Below, piece after piece: positions 16,042 through 23,860 of a stretch of 49,053 nt of DNA (the stretch's first letter is position 1; each line of letters opens with the position of its first letter). Made by a program: the position numbers and the translations under genes. The notes under the pieces were generated by a model, which saw nothing but the letters and a program-made list of their open reading frames with translations, did no database searches and was not told where the DNA came from. Source of the DNA: an uncultured Oscillochloris sp. (GTDB taxonomy: Bacteria; Chloroflexota; Chloroflexia; Chloroflexales; Chloroflexaceae); NCBI GenBank assembly GCA_903887465.1, contig CAISPW010000005.1:1-49053 (forward strand). The letters run 5' to 3'.

Positions 16042-16920
16042 TTAGGGCAGGGCGCGATAGATCGCCGCCCACTCAGTGAGGGTGAGGGTCTCCGCGCGGC
16101 GTATGGGGTCAACGCCAGCGGCAGCCAGGGCCGTCAGGGCAACATCGCGGGGAAGGATGGTGCCCAGGGCGGCGAGGCCACCGGGCAGGGCGTTGCCGAG
16201 TTGCTTACGCGGCTGGAGGAACCCGGCCTTGATCACGCGGAACAGCCCGGCCACGCTCGCCACATCCACGGCCAGGGCGGGGCGTCGGCGCATGCGCAGC
16301 ACCGCCGAGTCTACAGCCGGGACGGGGTAGAAGCTGCTGGCCGCTACGCGGGCCACAATCTCCGGCACGGCGTAGAGTTGCACCGAGTGGGCCAGGACGC
16401 TCATGTCGCCCGGTTTTCCACAGATCCGCTCGGCCACCTCCCACTGCACCAGCACCACGCTCAACTCCGGTGGCGACCCGCCCTCCAGGAAGTGACGCAG
16501 CACCGGCGCCGTGATCGCGTAGGGCAGGTTGGCTACCAGTTTATAGGGCTGAGAGTTGAGGGTTGGGGGCTGAGGGTCGGCGTACGCGAGGATCTCGGCG
16601 GGCGAGATGCGCAACACATCGGACTGGACGATCCGCAGGGCCGAGTCGGCAAACTCCTCGTGGAGGCGGGCGACCAGGCGCTTATCAAGCTCCACCGACA
16701 CCACCTGCCCGGCGCGCTGCAACAGTTCCCAGGTGAGTACACCCAGGCCAGGGCCGACCTCAACCACCAGGTCGGCGGCGCACAGATCTGCGGCACCCAC
16801 AATCGTGTCCAGGGCGAGCGGGTCGATCAGGAAGTTCTGGCCCATGCCACGGGTGGGCCGCAGGTCGAGCGAGCGCAGGGCGGCGCGGACACGTTGGGTC
16901 GAGATGTAGGGGTTGTCCAT
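16042..16920 (-). CDS. rsmA: 16S rRNA dimethyladenosine transferase RsmA (KsgA)
   Basis: SAM-dependent methyltransferase of 292 residues that dimethylates the two adjacent adenines near the 3' end of 16S rRNA. It shows GMGQNFLIDP, motif I VVEVGPGLGVLTWELL, the acidic VELDKRL, and the catalytic NLPYAI. GAGGA lies six bases before ATG 16920. An oddity sits just before NLPYAI: heptamer-repeat DNA (16546-16580) is translated in frame as about 12 extra residues (DPQPPTLNSQPYK), between the usual motif III region and the catalytic motif. The stop is followed by AT-rich sequence toward the PPOX gene. Confidence 0.95.
   Translation of the reverse strand: MDNPYISTQRVRAALRSLDLRPTRGMGQNFLIDPLALDTIVGAADLCAADLVVEVGPGLGVLTWELLQRAGQVVSVELDKRLVARLHEEFADSALRIVQSDVLRISPAEILAYADPQPPTLNSQPYKLVANLPYAITAPVLRHFLEGGSPPELSVVLVQWEVAERICGKPGDMSVLAHSVQLYAVPEIVARVAASSFYPVPAVDSAVLRMRRRPALAVDVASVAGLFRVIKAGFLQPRKQLGNALPGGLAALGTILPRDVALTALAAAGVDPIRRAETLTLTEWAAIYRALP
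16546..16580. repeat. Heptamer tandem repeat inside rsmA
   Basis: Five degenerate heptamers GGGCTGA, GAGTTGA, GGGTTGG, GGGCTGA, GGGTCGG. The same 7-bp pattern recurs in intergenic DNA at 23803-23840. Thirty-five bases would shift the frame unless compensated by flanking changes, yet the rsmA frame is intact. Confidence 0.7.
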
Positions 16921-16929
16921 GGAATCCTC

Positions 16930-16986
16930 GTAGGGGCGTAGCCGCAAACAGGTCGCCCTGCGACCTATTTGCGGCTGCGCCCCTAC
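16930..16986. terminator. 27-bp hairpin between histidine kinase and rsmA
   Basis: GTAGGGGCGTAGCCGCAAAC... (16930-16956) pairs with 16960-16986 at 25 of 27 positions around a three-base loop. It contains the kinase stop codon. No T-run follows, so it may be a REP-like palindrome that attenuates read-through into rsmA. A related half-copy GCCGCCCCTAC lies at 20167-20177. Confidence 0.6.
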
Positions 16987-18773
16987 TCGATCGGCACCAT
17001 AATGATCACTTTCGTACCTTGGCCGATGGCCGACTCTATCTCGGCCTGGCCGCCGACGAGGCGGGCGCGTTCATCAATGTTCAGCAGGCCAAAGGAGCCA
17101 CGCTTCTCGTAGGTGCGCAGCACAGCGACCTTATCGAATCCGGCACCGTCATCCTGCACCACGGCGTGCAGCAGCTTGGGTTCACTGCGCATACGCACCC
17201 AGATGTGCTTGGCCTTGGCGTGCTTGAGGGCGTTGTTCACCGCCTCCTGGATGATGTTGAAGAGCGTGCCCTCAGTCTTCGTATCTAGGTGGACATCGCC
17301 CATCTGATCCGTCTCAAGCACGATCTGCGCCCCGGCGTTATTGCCCTTGAAGCGCTCAAGGTATTGCTCAAGCGTCACCTTGAGACCCTGGGTTTCCAGC
17401 ACCAGCGGGCGCAGTTCAAACAGCATCGTGCGGATCTCGTAGGTGGTGCGTTTGGCCATGGCGCTGAGCTTATCGAGTTCGTCGATCACCCGCTTCGGGT
17501 CACGGTCGAGCAGCTTCTTAATAAACTCCACGTTCATCGTGATCGCCGCGACCGACTGGGCCGGGCCGTCGTGCAGGTCGCGGGCCAGCTGGTGGCGCAC
17601 CTCCTCTTCCTTCGAGAGCAGCTTGGATCGCTCCTCCTTGAGGTCAAAGATCAGCTGGGCGTTATGCAGGGCGATGATCGCGTAGCCCGCCAGAGCCGCG
17701 AGCATATCGATCTGCTCGCCGGTGAATGAGGCGACCCGGTCGGTGGCCACCACCATCAGGCCATAGGTGCGCAGGGCCGCCCGCAGCGGGATGATGCAGG
17801 CGCTGCGACAACTGTGCAGCGTATCAAACACATGCAGGTCGCGCTGCTGGGCAATATCGACGGTACACGCCTCCGTAGCGCGCAGGACATCGGCCAGGCC
17901 GTTCTTAGACAGGGTCAGCTTACGGGCATGGTCAGATTCGCTAAGCGACTGGCTGGCCGCCACGTACAGCTCGTTCTCCTCGCCCGAAGAGAGCAGCACA
18001 AAGCCGCAGGTGTAGGGCACCAGTCGGCGGCTCTCGCGCAGGGCGGCCTCAAGCACGTGGCGGTAGTCCATCGTGGTCGAGAGCGAGTAGGCCACCTCGT
18101 AGAGCGAGCGCATCTGGTCGCGGTAGGCCCGCGCCGCGACCAGCGCCTGCTCGGCCTGACGCTCGGCCACGGCTACGCTCTGCCGGTTGTTTTCGCTCCA
18201 GCGCTCGGCCAGGCCGTTGGTCATCCAGGGGATCAGGCTAAGGATCATGCCGCGCATGCCGAGGCCCACATATTCCAGGGGCACCACGGCGCGCGGATCA
18301 GATGAAAAGCGGAGCGAGCCGAGGAAGGCCACGATGTAGCAGATCGCCGCCAAAATTCCCGAGAGCAGGCCCACCAGCGAGTGCTGGCGGATGGCCGCGT
18401 TGATCAGCGGCAGCAGGTACATCGGGAAGAAGATCGCGTAGCGATCACCTGCGAAGAAGGCCATCAGCGAGATAAAGGCGATGTCGATCAGGTAGGCCAT
18501 GCCGATTAGCTGCCCGAAGCCGGGCAGGAACGCCGCCAGGCTCGCCAGGGAGCTAAACGCCGTATAGGCCCACAGCATCACGACCAGCGGGTCGCTCTCG
18601 ATGCTGATCGGCCAGATCGGCTTCTTGGTGATGAACTGCGTGATCGCAAAGAGTAGCAGAATCGTCACCCAGCGGGCGAACGTGTAAAACCGCTCGCCGC
18701 CGAGCAACTTCCAGCCGTCAGATCCTGTGCCGGACTGATTCTTGGGGGGGATCGTCGTCGTGCTAGCCTTCAC
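16983..18773 (-). CDS. Membrane sensor histidine kinase, NarL-type (HisKA_3) with GAF domain
   Basis: Sensor kinase of 596 residues. Five or six hydrophobic segments fill residues 25-190, then comes a coiled linker, a GAF domain (about 215-385), a HisKA_3 dimerisation domain with LARDLHDGPAQS (phospho-accepting His), and a HATPase domain with EAVNNALKHA, DDGAGFD and GSFGLLNI. This layout is the NarX/LiaS class, which signals to LuxR-type response regulators; no regulator lies next to it. Start is GTG 18773 with GAGG seven bases upstream; the frame further upstream is heptamer-repeat DNA. Confidence 0.9.
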   Translation of the reverse strand: MKASTTTIPPKNQSGTGSDGWKLLGGERFYTFARWVTILLLFAITQFITKKPIWPISIESDPLVVMLWAYTAFSSLASLAAFLPGFGQLIGMAYLIDIAFISLMAFFAGDRYAIFFPMYLLPLINAAIRQHSLVGLLSGILAAICYIVAFLGSLRFSSDPRAVVPLEYVGLGMRGMILSLIPWMTNGLAERWSENNRQSVAVAERQAEQALVAARAYRDQMRSLYEVAYSLSTTMDYRHVLEAALRESRRLVPYTCGFVLLSSGEENELYVAASQSLSESDHARKLTLSKNGLADVLRATEACTVDIAQQRDLHVFDTLHSCRSACIIPLRAALRTYGLMVVATDRVASFTGEQIDMLAALAGYAIIALHNAQLIFDLKEERSKLLSKEEEVRHQLARDLHDGPAQSVAAITMNVEFIKKLLDRDPKRVIDELDKLSAMAKRTTYEIRTMLFELRPLVLETQGLKVTLEQYLERFKGNNAGAQIVLETDQMGDVHLDTKTEGTLFNIIQEAVNNALKHAKAKHIWVRMRSEPKLLHAVVQDDGAGFDKVAVLRTYEKRGSFGLLNIDERARLVGGQAEIESAIGQGTKVIIMVPIE

Positions 18774-18791
18774 AGCTACCTCGTGCGGAAA

Positions 18792-18817
18792 ATTAAGAAT
18801 TGAGCATTGAGGACTGA
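18792..18817. repeat. Heptamer repeat upstream of the histidine kinase
   Basis: ATTAAGA, ATTGAGC, ATTGAGG, ACTGAAA form a degenerate 7-bp tandem array. A similar run of CCTCAAT/TCTCAAT units lies at 18895-18935 in the opposite sense, next to the end of mdh. The 158 bp between these genes holds no other feature. Confidence 0.5.
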
Positions 18818-18931
18818 AATACGCGCACTGTAGGCGGATGCGAGGGAATCGATCCCTTGCCACGCCCTATTTTAATACGATGCGCGTCGCTTTTTCAATC
18901 CTCAATGCGCTCATTCTCAATGCTTCATTCC

Positions 18932-19870
<939 letters not shown>

Positions 19871-20000
19871 CTACTTTCTTAGTGTGGGCGAGGCATCTCA
19901 CCGCAGCGTGATCCGATATAACGCCTCTAGTGATGTGCCCGACAACACCGCGCATTGTATCACAGGACGCTCCAGCGCCTTCCGGCGGAGGGTTGGGAAT

Positions 20001-20140
20001 CCCGGGCGGTTGCAATGTCCGAGACCTCGCTTTTGGGCGGTTTCTGGCGGCTTCACCGCCAAAAAACACCCAAAAAAAAGATCGTTCGGAGGTGGCGAAG
20101 CTACCCCTAAACCCCCGCCAGAGGCGACGTTGCCACCTCG
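20001..20140. repeat. MITE-like repeat, copy 2
   Basis: Starts CCCGGGCGGTTGCAATGTCC and contains TGGCGGCTTCACCGCCA, an A8 tract before GATCGTTCGGAGG, GGTGGCGAAGCTACCCC and CCCCCGCCAGAGGCGACGTTGCC. It fills most of the 316-bp gap between the pseudouridine synthase and mdh. Nothing else is seen in that gap except a short GCCGCCCCTAC tail at 20167. Confidence 0.75.
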
Positions 20141-20177
20141 CTGGGGTTTGGGTCGGCGGCGCGCGAGCCGCCCCTAC

Positions 20178-21098
20178 TCAGGCCACCGCTCGTAGCTTGC
20201 CCAGCGCGGCCTGCAGATCCTCGGGCAGGGGCGAGCAGAACTCGCGCCATTCCCCGCTGGGCAGGTGAAAGCCGAGCTGCTGCGCGTGCAGGAACTGCCG
20301 TCCCAGGCCAAAGCTCGCCCGCCCCTTGCGCGCCCCGTAGAGCGGATCGCCGAGTACCGGGCGCTGGATGTGCAGCAGGTGGACGCGGATCTGGTGGGTG
20401 CGCCCGGTCTCCAGGCGCAACTCCAGCAGGGTGTAGGCACCCAGTTCCTCCGCTACGCGGTAGTGCGTGCGCGCCGGTCGGCCCTGCGGCGTCACCGCCA
20501 TGCGCAGGCGCTCGCGCGGGTGCCGGCCCACCGGCGCGTCGATCACGCCCTCGGCGACCTGAAAGCGGCCCTCGGCCACGGCGAGGTAGATTTTGCGCAT
20601 CTGCCGCTCGCGCTGCTGGTCGGCCAGGCTGCGCATGGCCGCATCGTTGCGGGCCACCACCAGCAGCCCCGAGGTGCCCGCGTCGAGCCGGTGGACGATG
20701 CCGGGCCGCAGATCGCCGGACACCTGCATATCGGGGTAGCGCGCCAGCAGCGCGTTGACCAGGGTGCCGCCGGGGTGGCCCGGCGCAGGGTGGACAACCA
20801 TCCCGGCGGGCTTATCCACCACCACCACGTCGGCGTCCTCGTAGATGATCGACAGGGGGATGGGCTCGGGGGTCAGGGCCACGGGCCGTGGTGGCGGCAC
20901 CGCCACGGCCACCTGGTCGCCCGCGCACAGGCCGAGGCTGGCCCGCGCAGGCCGACCGTTCACCGTGATCTGCGCGGCGACGATCAGCTGCTGCGCGTAG
21001 GATCGCGAGAGTGCGGGTAGCGCCTGCGCCACGTAGCGGTCGAGCCGTTCGCCCGCCGATTCTGCGTCCACCGTCAGGCTGTAGATTGTTGAGTTCAC
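20178..21098 (-). CDS. RluD-type 23S rRNA pseudouridine synthase
   Basis: RluA-family pseudouridine synthase of 306 residues. An S4 RNA-binding domain lies at about 15-75 (GERLDRYVAQALPALSRSYAQ). The catalytic domain contains IVHRLDAGTSGLLVVAR with the catalytic Asp, then GRTHQIRVHL and GDPLYG. It probably modifies helix 69 of 23S rRNA, but RluC/RluD subgroups are not separable by eye. Start GTG 21098 is preferred over 21128, because the intervening codons are the arm of a perfect hairpin. It follows the two lspA genes in the same direction, an arrangement common in bacteria (lspA-rluD). Confidence 0.9.
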   Translation of the reverse strand: MNSTIYSLTVDAESAGERLDRYVAQALPALSRSYAQQLIVAAQITVNGRPARASLGLCAGDQVAVAVPPPRPVALTPEPIPLSIIYEDADVVVVDKPAGMVVHPAPGHPGGTLVNALLARYPDMQVSGDLRPGIVHRLDAGTSGLLVVARNDAAMRSLADQQRERQMRKIYLAVAEGRFQVAEGVIDAPVGRHPRERLRMAVTPQGRPARTHYRVAEELGAYTLLELRLETGRTHQIRVHLLHIQRPVLGDPLYGARKGRASFGLGRQFLHAQQLGFHLPSGEWREFCSPLPEDLQAALGKLRAVA

Positions 21099-21112
21099 GC
21101 TATGGTCGCCGA

Positions 21113-21145
21113 AAGGGCGCAGCAGCACCGCGCTGCTGCGCCCTT
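21113..21145. terminator. Hairpin between lspA and rluD
   Basis: AAGGGCGCAGCAGC and GCTGCTGCGCCCTT form a perfect 14-bp stem with a five-base loop, 17 bp beyond the lspA stop. No T-run is present, so it is more likely an attenuating or mRNA-stabilising structure than a full terminator. Confidence 0.5.
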
Positions 21146-21161
21146 CCCCTGGCCCGCCATC

Positions 21162-21731
21162 CTACTCGAGGTCGCGGTTGAGCAGATCGTTGAGCAGCCG
21201 ATCATCGCGGGGGGCCGGTCGCGGCGTGGCCGGCAGGTCGTCACCGATAAAGATCAGGTAGGCGGCCATCGCCGTCACCCCGACGCTAATCGCGCTATCG
21301 GCCAGGTTGAACACCGGCCACCAGCCCACGCAGATAAAGTCGACCACCGAGCCGAGCCGCAGCCGGTCGACAATATTGCCAAGCGCTCCGCCGAGGATCA
21401 GCCCCATCGCCACCTGCACCCAGGTGGCGCGGTTCGGCAAGTGAAAGACATAGGCGTAGGCGGTGCCCGCCGTGATCAGGATCGAGGTGATTGTGAAGAT
21501 CTGGGGCACGCTCTGGAAGAGCCCGAAGGCCACCCCCGTATTCTGTGCGTACACCAGCTTCAGCCAGGATGGGCCGAGGGGGATTACTCGCAGGAAGGGT
21601 TCGGGGCCAAGCCGCGACACCACCCACGCCTTACTCAACTGGTCGCTCGTGAGAATCAGCAGGCCCAAGGCGGCGGGAAGCGCCCAGCGCACGGGAATCT
21701 GGCGGAGTTGTGGTGGCATCTGGTGCCTCAT
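21162..21731 (-). CDS. lspA: Lipoprotein signal peptidase, second of two tandem copies
   Basis: Aspartic membrane protease of 189 residues that removes signal peptides from diacylglyceryl-modified prolipoproteins. It has four hydrophobic spans and the two catalytic Asp motifs GNIVDRLRLGSVVDF and FNLADSAIS. QNTGVAFGLF is also conserved. A charged C-terminal tail of about 25 residues follows. Its ATG overlaps the stop of the upstream lspA by four bases (ATGA), so the copies are translationally coupled. Confidence 0.94.
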   Translation of the reverse strand: MRHQMPPQLRQIPVRWALPAALGLLILTSDQLSKAWVVSRLGPEPFLRVIPLGPSWLKLVYAQNTGVAFGLFQSVPQIFTITSILITAGTAYAYVFHLPNRATWVQVAMGLILGGALGNIVDRLRLGSVVDFICVGWWPVFNLADSAISVGVTAMAAYLIFIGDDLPATPRPAPRDDRLLNDLLNRDLE

Positions 21732-22282
21732 GGCGAAATCATACGCCGATCTTCGCGGCGATGCGCGATCTCGTCGAGCAGAAACTGAAACATCAGCATA
21801 GTCGCACCAACCGTGATCGCGCTGTCGGCCAGGTTGAACACCGGGAACCAGCCCACCTGGATGAAGTCGACCACATAGCCCAGCCGCGCCCGGTCGATCA
21901 GGTTGCCGAAGGCACCGCCCAGGATCAGGCCCAGGATCACCTGGACGGCCGGGCGTCGGTTTGGCAACTGCGTGGCGTAGAAGTAGATCGCGCCCGCGAC
22001 GATCACCAGCCCGGCGATGGTGAGCAGTTGTGGCATACCTTCCAGCAGGCTAAAGGCGACCCCGGTATTGTGCGAGTAGGCGATGCGCGCCGTATTCCCG
22101 ATGATCGGGACGAATTGCGTCATCGTCTCAGGGCCAAGGTTTTGCACGATCCAGGCTTTGCTTGCCTGATCGGCGGCGATCACCAGGGCGGCGATGGCCG
22201 CCGGAACCACCCAGCGACCGTGTTGATCCAGTCCCACAGGAATATACCCCCATCCTGTCGGCGCAGCGTCGCGGCCGCGCAC
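21728..22282 (-). CDS. lspA: Lipoprotein signal peptidase, first of two tandem copies
   Basis: Second full-length signal peptidase II homologue, 184 residues from GTG 22282 (an internal GTG 22237 would also leave the core intact). Catalytic motifs are intact: GNLIDRARLGYVVDF and FNLADSAIT; HNTGVAFSLL and the four spans are present. It is similar but clearly not identical to the next gene, so the duplication is old. A TGGTATAAT extended -10 ends 11 bases before GTG 22282. Both copies look functional. Confidence 0.93.
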   Translation of the reverse strand: MRGRDAAPTGWGYIPVGLDQHGRWVVPAAIAALVIAADQASKAWIVQNLGPETMTQFVPIIGNTARIAYSHNTGVAFSLLEGMPQLLTIAGLVIVAGAIYFYATQLPNRRPAVQVILGLILGGAFGNLIDRARLGYVVDFIQVGWFPVFNLADSAITVGATMLMFQFLLDEIAHRREDRRMISP

Positions 22283-22293
22283 ACGTTACATCC

Positions 22294-22302
22294 ATTATAC
22301 CA
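22294..22302 (-). promoter_or_regulatory. Extended -10 promoter of the lspA-lspA-rluD group
   Basis: Minus strand TGGTATAAT, a perfect extended -10. It ends 11 bases before the GTG at 22282, so any leader would be about four bases long. Confidence 0.6.
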
Positions 22303-22339
22303 TCCGACGGCGGGGATTTGGGGTTTGCAAAGCTGATTC

Positions 22340-22496
22340 CCAGGGCGGTTGCAATGTCGCCTCCGGCGGGGGTTTGGGGGTGGTAACGCCACCCCCGAAC
22401 GATCTTTTTTTGTTGGTTTCTGGCGGCGAAGTCGCCAAAAACTAACCAAAAGCAGGGTCTGGGGCGCAATCCTAGCAACTTTGCATCAGCCCTGGG
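22340..22496. repeat. MITE-like repeat, copy 3 (complete)
   Basis: Complete 157-bp copy. It begins CCAGGGCGGTTGCAATGTC and ends TTTGCATCAGCCCTGGG, an inverted terminal pair. Inside are CCTCCGGCGGGGG, the hairpin GGGGGTGGTAACGCCACCCCC followed by GAACGATCTTTTTTT, and TGGCGGCGAAGTCGCCA. The first hairpin plus T7 looks like an intrinsic terminator. Confidence 0.85.
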
Positions 22497-22522
22497 CCGG
22501 AGGCTGGCCTCAAAGACGTGTG

Positions 22523-22531
22523 TGCTATACT
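22523..22531 (+). promoter_or_regulatory. Extended -10 promoter of the GT2 gene
   Basis: TGCTATACT, an extended -10 with one mismatch, lies just outside the repeat copy and leaves a leader of about 30 nt before GTG 22569. Confidence 0.5.
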
Positions 22532-22568
22532 ACAAGCAGATCATGAGCGCGAAGCGAGGAAAATCCCT

Positions 22569-23309
22569 GTGAGTGAGCCAACGATCTCGATCGTGCTGCC
22601 AGTGCGTAACCAGGCATCCTCGGTGGCCCCCGCCATCGCTGAGTGCATGGCCGTGGCCGGACGCTACTGCGACGATTACGAGATCATCCTCGTGAACGAC
22701 GGCAGCAGCGACCACACACGTGATCAGGTAGATCACCTCGCCGCAGCCTACGCCCCGGTGATGGTGCTGCATCAGCCCCAGCACCGGGGCTATGCCGCAG
22801 CCCTGCGCATGGCGTGGCAGGCTGCGCGCGGCGACTACATCCTGGCCGTGAGCATTGCCGGGCCAACCAGCATCGCCGAACTGCCGCGCCTGCTGGCGGC
22901 GCGCGGCGAGTGCGCTGTCGTCGTCGGCTACCGGGCGCCCGCGCCACGCTCCCCCCTCGCCGTGGCCTACGCCGCCGCCGTGCGCGCCGTCATCGGCTCC
23001 GATATGCACGACCCGGCGCTGCGCCTCGCGCTTTTTCGGTCTGATATGGTCGGGTTCCTGCCTGACAAGGTGCCTGATGGCCTCGCGCACCCCGAGATCT
23101 ACGCCCGGGCCAGGCGTGCCGGGCTGCCGGTGGCCCAGGTGGCGGTGGCCGGTCGGCGCGGGCGCGACAGCCGCGCCGGTGCCGACATGATCGATCTGGT
23201 CAGCTATAGCCCGCCGAGCGTCGGAAGCCGCCAGGGCGCGCTGATGGGTGCGCTGACCCTAGCGGTGGTCGGCGGGATCTGGATCATGCGCCGCCGCCGA
23301 AAGTTCTAG
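22569..23309 (+). CDS. GT2-family glycosyltransferase-like protein lacking the DxD motif
   Basis: Protein of 246 residues. The GT-A fold start is clear: ISIVLPVRNQASSV, YEIILVNDGSSDHT and HRGYAAALRMAWQAARGDYIL, like dolichyl-phosphate-mannose synthases. Where family members have the metal-binding DxD (usually DADG), it reads AVSIAGPTSIAELP, so the catalytic acidic pair is absent. A single C-terminal membrane span (about 223-240) ends in basic residues. GAGGA precedes GTG 22569. It may be an inactive or repurposed transferase; the sugar is unknown. Confidence 0.8.
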   Translation: MSEPTISIVLPVRNQASSVAPAIAECMAVAGRYCDDYEIILVNDGSSDHTRDQVDHLAAAYAPVMVLHQPQHRGYAAALRMAWQAARGDYILAVSIAGPTSIAELPRLLAARGECAVVVGYRAPAPRSPLAVAYAAAVRAVIGSDMHDPALRLALFRSDMVGFLPDKVPDGLAHPEIYARARRAGLPVAQVAVAGRRGRDSRAGADMIDLVSYSPPSVGSRQGALMGALTLAVVGGIWIMRRRRKF

Positions 23310-23388
23310 CCTGATACACCTTAACATGCTAGCCCGTAAAGCCCAGCAGCTTTAGCCTTGGGTATTTCACTAATTAAGGAGACCACTG

Positions 23389-23802
23389 ATGAGCCAGCCC
23401 GAAGACAACAACAACCGCCCGCCGCCCCAGAGCGACCTCGCCGGAGAGTTGCGCGAACTCGGCCAGCAGATCGAGCATGCCGTTCGTAACGCCATGGATA
23501 GCGAGCGCGCTCGGCAACTCCAGCACGATATCGCGTCGGGGATGAAGGAGATCGGCTCCCAGGTTCAGTCGGCCCTCAAGAGCATCCAGGAGGACGAGCG
23601 GGTCAAGCAGCTCGCCGAGCGCGGCCAGCAGGCGCTCAGCCAGGCCCAGCAGAGCCAGGCCACGAAGGATTTCCAGGAGGCTCTCGCCCGTGGCATCTCT
23701 CAGCTCAACGACCAGATGGCCGCCTTCGTCTCCCGTATCCAGCATACCGGCGGAGACTCGGCGGCGGCGGATGATACCACCCATCAGGACGAGGATAAGT
23801 AG
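23389..23802 (+). CDS. Gln/Ala-rich coiled-coil protein, function unknown
   Basis: Soluble, highly charged protein of 137 residues, without Cys or Trp. Residues 15-115 are strongly helical, with a repeating pattern of about 30-35 residues: AVRNAMDSERARQLQHDI parallels ALKSIQEDERVKQLAERG, and a third, weaker copy follows. The ends are disordered and acidic. AAGGAG precedes ATG with eight bases. I do not assign a function; apolipoprotein- or phasin-like amphipathic helices are the closest comparison. Confidence 0.75.
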   Translation: MSQPEDNNNRPPPQSDLAGELRELGQQIEHAVRNAMDSERARQLQHDIASGMKEIGSQVQSALKSIQEDERVKQLAERGQQALSQAQQSQATKDFQEALARGISQLNDQMAAFVSRIQHTGGDSAAADDTTHQDEDK

Positions 23803-23860
23803 GGTTGAGGGTTGAGGGTTGAGCGCTGAGGGCTGAGGGTTACACCCTCAGCCCTCAGCG
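23803..23860. repeat. Heptamer repeat ending in a 17-bp hairpin at the murA stop
   Basis: GGGTTGA three times, then GCGCTGA, GGGCTGA. From 23824 the array becomes the left arm of a perfect 17-bp stem (23824-23840 with 23844-23860, loop TAC). The right arm contains the murA stop codon at 23855-23857. It lies between convergent genes and probably acts as a shared terminator structure. Confidence 0.7.
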
